Positions 44,986 to 56,218 of a stretch of 64,000 bases of DNA are shown here, piece after piece. This DNA is from Copromyces sp. CBS 386.78 (Eukaryota > Ascomycota > Sordariomycetes > Sordariales > Sordariaceae), in assembly GCA_030685235.1 (NCBI GenBank), contig MU839230.1, positions 1 through 64,000 on the forward strand. The letters run 5' to 3'. Position numbers and translations under genes: made by a program. A model generated the notes under the pieces. That model saw only the letters and a program-made list of their open reading frames with translations. It was not told the DNA's origin and ran no database searches. The number at the start of each line of letters is the position of its first letter. Position 1 is the stretch's first letter.

Positions 44986-45925
44986 TCGAGTACTCGCGAC
45001 AGTTAGAGCTCGTGGAGTGGGACGTTCGAATGGGCTTCGACGAGGGAGAGATCACAGACGAAGGAGAGAAGGGCAAGACGAGAAAGGGGGGACTATCAAA
45101 GATGGGAGGACAAGGGTTGTGAAGGACGAGAAAGTGAGAGGATGGAATAGACTGCAACGAATGTGGCTACAGTACATTGACCAGCGTCGTTTTTTTTTCT
45201 CTTGTTTTCCCTTCTTCGGTGGACCTGACTTGGACATTATGCGATGGGACCCAAACAGTTACGGTTTGGACTGCTCATCCGCGGAAGAAATGGTCCGAAG
45301 AAGTCTATATAAGGGTTTTTATTCGTTTTCTTTTGTTTAGTTTTCTTATGCCTCGGTGTGAGTTATCTGTACATGTAGTGTTTAATGTGTCTTTGCTACG
45401 GGTGAGCTTTTTTTTTTCCCTTTTTGTTCCCATCGCCAAGGACTCAGCAACATAAACTGTATTCCATCTTGTGGGTGTGGCTAACTGCGGGAACACAACT
45501 TGCGAGGCAAGATAGCCGGCATGCTATCGTGAGTGATGATGCAACCGTTCAAACTTCTTACCTACCCACAGTTTTGCTGACATTTCAATAGCTTGCTGGT
45601 ACTCAGTGAACTAGACGAGCTTACGTAGCCTACTTTTGGGGCTATGTAAGACTGTCCTTTTCGTCATATGCGCTTGTAGCCTCTGCCTCGCTGCCTAGGG
45701 TAAGCGTTCGTTGTCGGACTTTCGATGTAACCTCTCGCAATTGCTTTTCGTACAAATCTCCAGTCTAAAACGCCTTTTATCTCCTACCAGTCACTCTGAT
45801 TCATTCACGTTTCCTCATCCTCTGCCCGAAACTCACTTTCGCAACAAATATCAAGCCGCCAGCACTTTGCGACTCTCCCCATTGCGTCTACAAACTTGCC
45901 TCCATAAACAACAAAGTCAAGGAGA
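44986..45925. other. Intergenic
   Basis: 3' UTR of the FAR1-like gene (purine-rich) and the promoter and leader of the ABM-type gene. No gene recognised. Confidence 0.4.
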
Positions 45926-46428
45926 ATGCCCGAAGACACTTTCCTTTCCAACAACGATGACCAAGGCTCCCCGCCGGCAACAGAGGGAGTCAAGTTACCA
46001 TCCTCCTACGAAGTCCCCGAGACTGAATTCTGCGTTTACGGAAAAGTGAGTCGCTTTTTTTTTTCTTTTTTTTTTTCTGCTATCACCACCCAAACCCCCC
46101 ATTAACACGAAAACAGGTCTACGCCCACCCCCAACACGCCGACGCCCTAGCGCGCGTCTACGAAGCAACCACCCGCCTTTCCGCCTTTGAGCCGGGCGTG
46201 ATTTATTACTGCATTTGCCGGGAATCACAACCCAAATCCAGTGGGGAAGGGGAAGAGAAAGATGGAGAACGAGCATCTGGAGGATCGAGGGTCTTCCACT
46301 TCTTTGAGAGGTACACGGGAAGGGAAGCGTTTCAGGCGCATAATCGCCAGCCGATTATTAGAAAGTTGTTGGAGGAGGATAAGTATATCGAGAAGGTTGA
46401 GGCGGTGTTTGCGAAGCCTCTTGCGTGA
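45926..46428 (+). CDS. Small ABM-superfamily protein
   Basis: Exons 45926-46045 and 46117-46428 (GTGAGT...CAG, phase 0), 143 residues. The core reads EFCVYGKVYAHPQHADALARVYEATTRLSAFEPGVIYYCICRE, a loop, then VFHFFERYTGREAFQAHN and the helix PIIRKLLEEDKYIEKVEAVFAKP. This is the ferredoxin-like beta-alpha-beta plan of antibiotic biosynthesis monooxygenase (ABM) domain proteins. Members range from quinol monooxygenases to haem-degrading enzymes; this one has no diagnostic residue that I can use. A Ser/Glu-rich insertion (QPKSSGEGEEKDGERASGG) splits the domain. No signal peptide. Confidence 0.75.
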
Positions 46429-47567
46429 AGTGAGGCCTGAGTCCCTGAAGGAGCGGAGGGTGGAAGGGGTGAGGACGGGGGAGGGTGGGGGAGTGATGGT
46501 GATAAAGGGGAGGGTTTTTTTGTTAGATGGATGAGAGAGGTTGAGTGAGTGACGAGAGAAGAGTGAGAAAGTGACGGGAGAAGTTGAGGGACGAGAGAAG
46601 GAGAGTGGGAGTAAAGTGAAGAGGCAGGAGGGAAGGGCGATATGTTGGGGAGTGGGGAGTTTTTTCCATCTTCCATCTTTGTGTGGATGGGAAGGTGCGA
46701 AAAAAGTCATGACGATTGCAGAGGATGGAGTTTTCACCACAAAAAAAAAAAAAAAAAAAGACACATCATAGGTCTCTCGCTCTTTCCTTCTTATGCGTCA
46801 TCATGAGAGTCCCGCCTTACACCTTCCGTTTCTTGACAAGCCGAGCATCGTCTTGATCCGCACCCGAAGCTGAGAACGTCGGATACGGTACAGAGCACTG
46901 GTTTCTCTTGAGCATCATATCTGGTGATTCTCGACACTATCACTCGGGTTTCGTACGAAAACAAAAGTTAACCACCGTGGACCGTGGTGGCGACGATCTT
47001 ATCAGCCGGATCCCGGAAATAGATGAAGCAATTCCCGAGACCCCAAGTTTGAATCACCAACATGTGGTACCGTACGAACCAACGTCGAGGTAGTGTTCTG
47101 ATGCTCCTTCCCAATCCCGCCCTTGTTTCCCCGCACTTTACCAGATTCGCCTTCCACCACAAAATCCAGGCCGTTGATGATCATATATCCGTTCAGATTC
47201 AAATGCATGTAACGTATGACACTGCATGACACAGATTATTGTTCAACAGATAGGGAAGGAGATATTGGCTTCCCTCCATTCGCGGGGAATGGGTTTCATC
47301 AAGAATGATGTCTCTCTTTGACGCCCCCGCACTCTTATCCCTTGTGCGCGTCTTACTAAGTACCGACCCGGCGGCAGTCATAGGTGCATATCATGCTGCT
47401 CACGTAGGTACTCCGCCGAGCAGAGTGCAGACCAGCAGACCAGCAGACATATGTGAGTTCGACGACCACTCGACGATACCCTTAGCTTAACCTGTCATCC
47501 GACTAATGCCTTCACCTGCCACCATCGGCTGTAGTCAAGTTGTGGCCAACAAAATCCCCGAACCCCG
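46429..47567. other. Intergenic
   Basis: Purine-rich GAG/GGA stretch near 46440-46640, an A19 run at 46741-46759 and then unremarkable sequence up to the OPT gene. No gene seen. Confidence 0.45.
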
Positions 47568-50500
47568 ATGACCCCTTATTGCGTGACCATGCAACCCCCA
47601 AGACCAACCGCTGAGATCGCCGAGGATCTCGACGGCGGCACCACCCGACGCGTATCAAGCCATGACCCAGAAAAGATCCAATCGAGCGCCGGTACAACCC
47701 AAAGGTTCAGCGAACAAATCCCCCATGAAATGCTCGAAGAACTGGCTCCCAACGGGGAGGGCGACTACATCTGCGAGAAGGTCGACAATATGACCGAGGA
47801 GGAGGCCATCGCCATTGTGCAGGAATCCGTGAGATTCCACGCCGACGACTGGAACTTCCCCTCAGAAATGCGCGAGCGTATGGAGCGCCTTCTCGAAGGC
47901 CCCAAGGCGTATGGAGAGTTTTACGACCGGGACTTGAGAATCGATGCCACATTGATGCGCTACTCGTCTCCTTATCCCGGGGTTCGTGCGGTCCAGGAGT
48001 TGAAGGATGACCCAACGGTGCCGATTGAGACTATCAGGGCGTACTTCTTGGGAGTGGCGTGGGCGGTTATTGGAACGTTCATGTCTACTTTCTTCAACAG
48101 CAGATTTCCGTCTATCGGTATGTTTGAGGTTGTCTTCTCTGGAACTCACGTTGCCTTCACCCTTTGAAAACTTGGACTGATGGTCTCTGGCAGGTCTTAG
48201 TGGGTCGGTTATCCAGATCTTGCTCTTCCCATGTGCTAAGCTACTGGAGCGTTTGCTGCCAGATTGGGGCATCACGGTCTTTGGCGTTCGTCACTCGCTC
48301 AACCCAGGACCGTGGACGTTCAAGGAGCAAATGTTCGCCACGATTTGTTACAATATTGCCATCTACACCACCAACTCATATGGAATGGTACGTTGCCGGT
48401 GTGGCTACTAAGATGATATAGGCTAACGTATCAGAAAGATCTTGGTCCAAAGAATGCCAGTCTACTACGGGCTCAAATTTGTCAACTTCGGATATCAACT
48501 CATGTTAACGCTATTTGTCCAGCTTATGGGTATGGGATTTGCTGGGTATCTACGGAGATTCAGTGTCTACCCTGTCAAAGCGTTGTGGCCAACCATTCTG
48601 CCCACAATCGCCATGAATCGAGCTTTGACAAGACCCGAACCAAAGGAAAACATCTACGGATGGACCATTTCCCGCTATCGGTTTTTCTACATATGTTGTC
48701 TGAGCATGGCAGTTTACTATTGGCTCCCCGGCTACCTCTTCACTGCCCTTTCGACATTTAACTGGATGACTTGGATAGCTCCAAATTCCGTTGTCCTCTC
48801 CCTTCTAACCGGCTCAATCACAGGCTTGGGATTGTTCAACCCCATCACCACATTCGACTGGAACGTCGCCACGAGCTCGTATGCCGCACTATCCCAACCT
48901 TTCTTCGCAACTTGTACCATGTACTTTGGCGGCATTCTCGGCGGTCTCATCATCTTAGGCATATACTACAAGAACATGAACTACACGGCGTTTCTACCCA
49001 TCAACTCCAGTTCAGCCTTTGCCAATGACGGGACGCCCTATCAGGTCCAGAATGTGGTGGTGGACAATCAACTGGACCAGACCAAGTATCAGAACTACTC
49101 ACCACCTTTCTACTCGGCTGGATATATTCTGACTGTTGGGGCAAACTTTTGCTTTTACCCAGTGTAAGTCTACCCTTTCGAAAGGTCGTAAGAATAAACC
49201 GAACGTGTTACAGCCCGTACATTACACATCCAAGCGTCTTTATTATGCCTTCCACCGCAACCTTTATGCATCCTTTTGGATCATATAATCCCTAATGGGC
49301 TCTATCCAATGTGTTTCTCATGTTGTACGATCGCTATAACAGTTTTGCGACGGCCTTTTCTAGCCAACATGAAAGCGAGGCGTATCTGACCGTCCATATT
49401 CGGGTTCATTTTTATGATGACTTCGCGCTTCCACTCCGTCAAATGTCTTGTACTGACCGTGTCGAATCTCAGGTACTTTCTCTATATCATGGTCAACCAA
49501 TGGAAGACTATCGGCCAAGCGTATGTCGACTTTTATCACGGGCTAAGATACGGAAAGGGAAACTATGACGACGCAATGGACGTTCACAGCCGACTCATGG
49601 CTCAGTATCCCGAGGTTCCGGACTGGTGGTTTCTCATCATCCTCGTGGGCGCAATTGTTGTATCGGTCATCTTTCTCAGGATCTATCCGCTCGATACGCC
49701 GGTCTGGCTAGTGTTCCTCGTCATTGGCATCAACCTTGTCTTTGCTGTGCCGTTATCGTTCCTGTCGGCGACCACTGGCACGAACCTCGGCTTGGGAGCA
49801 TTGGTCCAGGTAATAACCGGATTTCTCCTACCTGGAAACACCAACGCCTTCCTGTTTGCACAGACACTAGGGTCCTGGGCTCTAGCAGGATATGGCGACA
49901 ACATGGTTCAGGACTTGAAGATGGGGCATTATGTGCGGATTCCGCCAAGAGCCGTGTTCAGGAGCCAGATTGGCACCATTATCATCACAGTCTTTGTTGC
50001 CGTTGGGACCCAGGACTTTATCATGAACAATGTGAAGGGCCTTTGCACTCCAAACCAGCCTTCTCGCTTCACCTGCGCCAACGACGGGAATCCCCTATAC
50101 GCCAGCTCTCTGATGTGGGGCCTTCTCGGATCGGACCGCATGTTCAACTCCCTCTACCCGTTGTTCAAGTGGTGTTTCCTCATGGGCACTTGCATCGCCC
50201 TGGCTTTCCTCTTTGGGCAGACCTACGGCCCTCGCTATCTCCCCGGCGTCAAGGAAAGGCTCCGCCAGCGTCTGTCTCGGCGCACTTTCGCCATGCTAGA
50301 CCGCACCTTGTTCCCCTTTGTTGCGTCCCTCCTCTGGCTGAACCCCATCTTGGTCATCCAGGGAGTGCAGCACTGGGCGCCGAGCAACATGAGTTACAAG
50401 ACACCTGGGTTCATCCTCTCGTACGTGTTTATGTACTGGATGCCCAAACACCGGTTGGCGTGGTGGGAAAAGTACAATTACGTTTTGTCGGCTGCCTTGA

Positions 50501-50679
50501 CGGCTGGCGTGGCCATCAGCGGGCTAATCATCTTCTTTGCGGTCGGGTATAATCCGAAGAAGCTGGAGTGGTGGGGGAACACGGTTAGTGGTGCGGGGGT
50601 GGACGGGAGAGGGACCGGGATCTTGGAGATCCCGAAGGATAGAGGATACTTTGGGCCCGAGAAGGGGACGTTTCCTTAG
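47568..50679 (+). CDS. OPT-family oligopeptide transporter
   Basis: Exons 47568-48117, 48194-48387, 48439-49163 and 49473-50679, all in phase; 891 residues. An acidic cytoplasmic N-terminus (VDNMTEEEAIAIVQE) precedes about 14 membrane segments, with the family blocks NPGPWTFKEQM, LTGSITGLGLFNPITTFDW, GAIVVSVIFLRIYPLDTPVW and LPGNTNAFLFAQTLGSWALA. It should import tetra/pentapeptides or peptide-like molecules such as glutathione by proton symport at the plasma membrane. Start could also be ATG 47589. Intron 3 (309 bp) is much longer than the others, and acceptor 48438 (AAAG) was chosen over CAG at 48434 because only it keeps the frame. Confidence 0.9.
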
Positions 50680-52366
50680 GGCGGAAGGAAGTGTTTGTTT
50701 TGTGCTTTTGATTTCTTCAGGTTCGGAACTCTCATGATGCGATTGAAGATGCGAGTTGGGTGTGTCCAAGGGAGTCAATGACCGAGGGTTAGGGTTGGTG
50801 GTGACCCACGACGCAATGGTGCTGGGAAAGGTCAGTTTGTTTCATCACGAAGTTTTGACTTTTCTCCGAGAAATGATCGACAAAGTCTCTGCAGTTCTAG
50901 GCTTGCCTGGATGGGCTTCGACTTGTTTCATCGCTGCACAATGTACGTCAGCTGGTCCCGTATTGATGTTGGTGTTGAGGATTTCGGGCGGTGAGGTCGG
51001 TTTTCCCACAACACAGCCCGGTCTTGGATGGCTCGGCTCGTGCTTGGTTTTCTGGGTCGGCTTTCTGCAGGGACCATCCCATTGTAGGAACACAGTTTTG
51101 GGATGGTTGACGTTGCCGATGTGCCGTTGCACTGGTTAAGGGTTTTGTTTTGTTTGCCTGACCATCTGTCAAGTGTGAACTGCCCGCTGGGCGGGATTCT
51201 TGGGGTTGCAGTGCTTGATGGTTGCGTGCTGACGTACATATTGGCCGGTTTGTGAGGACTCCGCGTTTCGACATCATAGCGATATCTACTGCTTCGATTT
51301 CCGGAGCTGATCCGGTCAACCACCCGATTTGTTTACTGAAGCTGAAATCTTAGTTCCTGGCGAGGTTGGAGGATGATGCTGGCGCTTACGAGGCCCGGGC
51401 CCAGGACCCATCACCCGGCGCCGTCTGATCTCATCCCGGCTGAGCTGTTCGCTAGTGGAGCACGCTGCAGCTTGTCACAGCACCTTGCAGTGCTGTCATT
51501 GGGCCAACCTCGCGCATTTTTGGGGGTTTTGGGGTTGATGGGTCCTGAAGGTGCATGTAAGTCGATGGTCCAAGAAGGTAGGGTTGCGTACCTTACATAG
51601 TGCGGTGAAGAAAAGACGCAAAGGAAGAGTGCTATAACTTCTTTTTGTTCCTTTCTTAACTTTGCGGAGAAGATGGTGAAACATCTTTCTTTTTCTGTTT
51701 TAACGGAAGAAGAAACGCCGGGCAACAAGGGAAAAGGCACACGGCGCAAACCCGAACAGCAGCTACAGTATCCACAATCCACTTAGACGACGAACAGTCG
51801 ACCCCACTTTTGCGCATCCGCTTCAGCGCAACCAGTTTTGTCCAGCCTTCAGCTCTTTTTTACTTTGGGGAATTTTAAAAAGACGAGCTCGCAAGGACAA
51901 CGGCGTGGAAAGAATTTGGATCGGCTCCTCCAACCATTTCTCCGGTCGCTTGTCTCGTGGTTGGGTTGCAACAGCAAAGCTTCGGAAACCAGGAACCATC
52001 TGCCGATCGACGTCATCGCAGTTTATCAAGGTCCCTTTAAGGTACTTAACAAGTGGACGCGACCTGGGCTGTTGACCGCCAAACACCTGCAGACGAGGCA
52101 ACCTTTACAAAAGGCCAACCGGAAGAAATAAGCAAAAGAAGCAAAAGAAGGGTGACACAGCACGGAGTCAGCAACAACTTGAACGACAAGCGACAGAGAA
52201 ACCGGGCAACCCGGGCAACCTTCAAGGCTCATCTCCTGCGATTAGGTGTTTGCAACTTTTCGACTTTTGCGCCGCTCCCCGAAAAGCAACATAAAATCCG
52301 GTCACATCCCCTTTCAACGAGGAATTCCAGAGTCGCCAACTCTTTCTCTCCCCGTCTCCGTCCAAG
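50680..52366. other. Long intergenic region
   Basis: About 1.7 kb with no credible gene. Contains a telomere-like GGGTTAGGGTT at 50786-50796; the right end is the leader of the MARVEL gene. Overlapping short frames on both strands lack domains. Confidence 0.45.
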
Positions 52367-53080
52367 ATGCTCTTCGCAATGATGTTCGCCTTCTGGCGCT
52401 TCCTCGAAATAATCACACTTGTAAGCATCCACCACCACAAAATGTCTAACCTCCCTGGCCGTGGCACCTGTCTAACCTCACCTTCTTGTTGTGTCTCACA
52501 GATACCAACAATGGGCATGCTAGCCTACTTCGTAGACGGCTACGTCAAAGCCAACGCCCTCACGCCGACCTACATCCTCATCCTCTTCATCGTCTCCGTC
52601 TTGGCCCTCGCCTGGTCCATCGCCACTTTATTTTCCTACCACCGCTCCTCCACCAACGCGCAATTCGTCTCCTTTGTCGACCTAGCTTTTGTCGGCGCTT
52701 TTATCGCCGCCGTCTTTTACCTGCGCTGGATCGGCTCGGTTAACTGCACCAGTGTCGACCGTGGAAACCCGTATTTCGTCGACTTGGGCGCTGTCGGGTC
52801 CGCGAATTTCAACACGTTCCGTATCAACGTCAACAAGACGTGCGCGATGCTAAAGGCCTGCTTTGCTTTCGGCATCATGAACTGCATCTTTTTCTTCATT
52901 ACGAGCTTGTTGGCGTGGATCCATGGCGCCCATACGGCAAGGAGCGAGAAGGTTTATGCTACCCGTAAAACGACGACGCATCATCATCACCAGCGTGGTG
53001 CGAGTGGTCACAGGAGGAGCCACAGTGGAAGCCATAGCCGCAGCAGGAGGTCGAGGTCGCATTCGAGGTCGTATGTCTAG
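52367..53080 (+). CDS. MARVEL-domain membrane protein
   Basis: Exons 52367-52420 and 52502-53080, 210 residues. Four membrane segments: MLFAMMFAFWRFLEIITLIP, TYILILFIVSVLALAWSIATL, FVDLAFVGAFIAAVFYLRW and ACFAFGIMNCIFFFITSLLAW. A Cys-containing loop (VNCTSVDRGNPYFVDLG) lies between the third and fourth. This is the MARVEL plan of fungal proteins linked to membrane apposition and cortical domains. The cytosolic tail is His- then Arg/Ser-rich (SRSRRSRSHSRSYV). The 81-bp intron has good splice signals but also reads through in frame without a stop, so a form with 27 extra residues is possible. Confidence 0.8.
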   Translation: MLFAMMFAFWRFLEIITLVSIHHHKMSNLPGRGTCLTSPSCCVSQIPTMGMLAYFVDGYVKANALTPTYILILFIVSVLALAWSIATLFSYHRSSTNAQFVSFVDLAFVGAFIAAVFYLRWIGSVNCTSVDRGNPYFVDLGAVGSANFNTFRINVNKTCAMLKACFAFGIMNCIFFFITSLLAWIHGAHTARSEKVYATRKTTTHHHHQRGASGHRRSHSGSHSRSRRSRSHSRSYV

Positions 53081-53870
53081 GAGGGATTTGACGTCGTGTG
53101 TGAGGTTTGGGAACATGTTCGTGAGGAATACTGGGAGGAGGTACCGCCGCAGCCGTCGTTGGAAGGACGACGACGGGAATGCCGACTACCCCCTGCTGGA
53201 AGCTTGCTCCAAGTTTCCGCTGGGGGCGGTGGCAATGGCCAACGACGTTGTTGAACAATGTTCGGCGAAGCTTGGATGATGCACATGTTCTTTCTAGAAG
53301 GATGATGAGGAGGCTGATGGATATATGGTCGAAGAAGCTGCGCTCCGACCCGAACGGTTTATGACTGTAATGATTGTCATGTACATACTTGATAACGATG
53401 ATGATTGAGGAATCAGGCAGGTGTTTTCTCCTTTATATAGAATCTATGGCCGGTGGCCAACGCTTTTGCACCCACAGGGCCCTATTCGCGGCTTGCGTGA
53501 CACACTCGCGTCAAAGGGACTTTGCGACTGAGGGTGGGATTGAAGATCGTATCATTCCGGAGTCTTGTTTACGTTCGGTGTTGACTTTGACTCTTCGCTG
53601 TCAAGATAGGCTAAGCAACTGACCCGAGTCACTGATCATGACCCCAGGTCTGTGTGAGTCTTGACTGATGCACGACCGCTACATTCGGGCGTGCGCATCA
53701 TCAACCTCAGGTTAATACAAAAGGGGTGGCTGGAATCCTTCGCTGGGTACGAAGGACCTTGCTTTCTGCATTCATAATCTCACCGGAGACAACAAACGAC
53801 CGAGACGATACAGCAGCTGGTTCAGAGAACATATATCCAGAATAGTCCAACCCTCAACCCTCTAGACACA
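53081..53870. other. Intergenic
   Basis: 3' side of the MARVEL gene and promoter of the next. No gene or repeat recognised. Confidence 0.4.
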
Positions 53871-55364
53871 ATGGGAGCCACACTCTCACAGCCATTCATT
53901 CCCTTACTCTCAAGGAGCATCAAAGCCAAGTCCAAACGACCCCGATTCCGATTCCGATTGCGACTTCGAATGCGCTGGAAGAGAAAACAAAGCCATTCGG
54001 AAATCCGCGCCCTGTTTCCCACCCCAGACCATGATGATCAGCAGTACCGCGAGTCAAAGCTCTACGACAGCAGTTGCACCGAGAACGAAGAGAAGCCTCC
54101 CCTCCCAATCCGCTACACCTTTAACTCCGCATCCTCTTCAACCGCTCCCACAGCCCCAGACCAGGTAGCAGAGAAAATACCAGGTGCAGTCAATTCTCTC
54201 AACGAGTCAATTAGAGCCACGGGCACTTCACTCGGCAGCTTCTCCGAGTCGCCCCAGAACTTGATGCCTGTTCCCATTTCCAAGGAGAAGCCTCTGCCAC
54301 TGTTGCCAGAGCCACCTCTACCTTCCACTGTACACCACACCCCCAGCCAACAGACGCAAACTAGCATTCCCTACGAACTCCAATCCAGCGTTAGCCAAGC
54401 CGCCGATACGTCTGTCAAAGAGACCAAACAAGGGGGCGATGATGAGACAGAGCATGATATCTCAGACTCAGACTTCCCAGTCCTTCACCGCTGCCCCAAC
54501 CCAGAGAGACCACACACCCCACCCCCCTGGGACACCTCCCTCACCGGGTACGGATCCGTACTGGAGGTTTCTCGTCCGTTCAGGGCCAGGCGCGTGTTTG
54601 AGCATCCGCTTGTTGAGGGACACTTTTTGGGGAATATGGGGAACGCAGATTCATTCGCTGGTGGTGGTGGTCCGATAGCTGCTGCTGCAAAAAGGAAGAG
54701 GTGGAGGGAACAGGGAGGGAGAGAATTTGGAATGAAGGAGAAGAAGATGAAGGAGAAGAAGAAAAAGAAGTCAAAAAGTAAAAGAATGTCCGAGTGGAGG
54801 AGGTGGAAGCCTTTGCCTACGTACCCGGCTTGCACGAGTGTTGCCCAGAGGGCTAGTACGTGGGCTAGCTCTGATCACAGGGCATGGGCAGCGGTTGTTG
54901 AGGAGGTCGAAGAACGGGGATATCAAGGAGAGGATGAGAAGGAGGAAGAGAAAGACATTGATGAGGAAGAGGATGGGGAAAATGAAGAGGACGACGAGGA
55001 TTTGGAGGAGGCGATAAAGAGGTTTCTGGAGATGAAGATCCCGGTCGACTTGAACAGTTTACGTCAGTTAAGAACCAGTTTTGGGGAAGCTGGGGATGAT
55101 GCAACGGGTAGTGGAACCGGGGGAGCTGCAGAGGGGCTGGTGAAGGAGAAGGAAGATATATCGAAGGTGATGGAAGGCGAGCAAGACACGTCATCGCCCT
55201 TCGTCGAGTCGTTGATGTTTAGAATGATGGCTGTGGGGAGGGAGATGCATCCAGAGCAGATCATGATATATCTGGAGGAATCGGACCCAAAGTCGGAAGT
55301 AATTCCAGTATCACGTAAAGATGGAGTCGGTGGACGTGGAAGGGAAAGGACGAAGAGCTATTGA
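53871..55364 (+). CDS. Orphan protein with N-myristoylation and polybasic signals
   Basis: Single exon, 497 residues, no known domain. The first residues MGATLSQP fit the N-myristoylation rule (Gly2, small residue 5-6, Ser6). They are followed by a strongly basic, aromatic-alternating block (KAKSKRPRFRFRLRLRMRWK) encoded by a GATTCC-like hexamer repeat near 53942-53975. Such a pair usually anchors a protein to the inner face of the plasma membrane. A Pro/Ser-rich middle, a second Lys-rich block (KEKKMKEKKKKKSKSKRM), a long acidic stretch (EEEKDIDEEEDGENEEDDED) and a helical end with FLEMKIPVDLNSLRQLRTSF follow. Codon use and the clean frame over 1.5 kb support a real gene. Function unknown. 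Confidence 0.6.
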   Translation: MGATLSQPFIPLLSRSIKAKSKRPRFRFRLRLRMRWKRKQSHSEIRALFPTPDHDDQQYRESKLYDSSCTENEEKPPLPIRYTFNSASSSTAPTAPDQVAEKIPGAVNSLNESIRATGTSLGSFSESPQNLMPVPISKEKPLPLLPEPPLPSTVHHTPSQQTQTSIPYELQSSVSQAADTSVKETKQGGDDETEHDISDSDFPVLHRCPNPERPHTPPPWDTSLTGYGSVLEVSRPFRARRVFEHPLVEGHFLGNMGNADSFAGGGGPIAAAAKRKRWREQGGREFGMKEKKMKEKKKKKSKSKRMSEWRRWKPLPTYPACTSVAQRASTWASSDHRAWAAVVEEVEERGYQGEDEKEEEKDIDEEEDGENEEDDEDLEEAIKRFLEMKIPVDLNSLRQLRTSFGEAGDDATGSGTGGAAEGLVKEKEDISKVMEGEQDTSSPFVESLMFRMMAVGREMHPEQIMIYLEESDPKSEVIPVSRKDGVGGRGRERTKSY

Positions 55365-55640
55365 GCACTGCAGGAGGATGAGGTTGCCTGGGCACATGGA
55401 TGATAGTTGTTGAGGAAGGCGAGAGGGACGGCGTTTGAAGCAAGAACCAAGTATAATCACGAAGCAAGATATTTATCAAGGCCCTAGCTAGCCTCTTGCA
55501 TGTGCGAACGTGACAGCCCTGTCTTGCACCTTCCGCTTCTTCCACAAATAGAGTATCGTCTTGATCAGCGGGCACTCGAAGAATTTGATTCTTTGAATGT
55601 TGGTATCCCTAGCTCGAGATACACAACCTCACCCCACTGG
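55365..55640. other. Short intergenic gap
   Basis: 3' side of the orphan gene and of the SDR remnant; nothing recognised. Confidence 0.35.
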
Positions 55641-56218
55641 TTAGCCTTCCAAGCCGAACTTCTCCCCAACAATCTCCTCACTGAGCTTCCACGGTCTTTC
55701 CGCGGCCACAGCATCTTTGGCGTACTCGCATGGGTCCGAGATCTGGCAGTCATCCAGGTATAATCCATTGGTCTCTGTCAATTTGGTTGTCAACGAACGC
55801 CCTGTTCCCACAAACACTTCAAATATGAACAGCAAAAAAAGAAAAGAAAAACCTACGACTCAATGCCGGATCAAGCGCCGCAACCATCGTCGTCGCACAG
55901 CCCTGAGTTCCACTCCTGTATCGGGAAACCTCTTGCCGATTTCGGCTTCAACAGCTTCGAGCTTGGATCTGGTGCGTGATGCGAGAATCAGAAGGGAAGG
56001 CGATTGCGATGCAAAGGCGAAGGCGGTGGCAGCCCCGATTCCTTTCAGGCTGACGCCTGTGGCGAGGACTGCGAGTGGCCATTAGCTTCCGCGAAACCAT
56101 AACAACTCGGTGGTCGGAAGTTTCCTTACTTGTCCTTCCTCGAATCTAAGTGGTCAGCAAACACACTCGCGACCTCGGTGCCTGTATTCCGCTCATTGAA
56201 CTCCGGATGAGAAGTCAT
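55641..56218 (-). pseudogene. Short-chain dehydrogenase/reductase remnant, internally deleted
   Basis: Minus strand. From ATG 56218: MTSHPEFNERNTGTEVASVF, an intron-like gap (GTAAGG...CAG), then the Rossmann start LATGVSLKGIGAATAFAFAS (TGxxxGIG motif), LLILASRTRSKLEAVEAEIG and a stop. After about 60 bp of T-rich filler the C-terminal end of the same family resumes (VGTGRSLTTKLTETNGLYLD ... PWKLSEEIVGEKFGLEG, stop at 55641). Roughly 180 central codons, including the Ser-Tyr-Lys catalytic residues, are missing. The first junction is also out of phase. The gene cannot make an enzyme. Confidence 0.7.

Noticed and set aside
49164..49472. Extra small exon in the long third intron of the OPT gene
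   Set aside because: The flanking exons join in phase as one protein (FCFYPVYFLYIMVNQW) and no piece inside the intron has transporter-like sequence.
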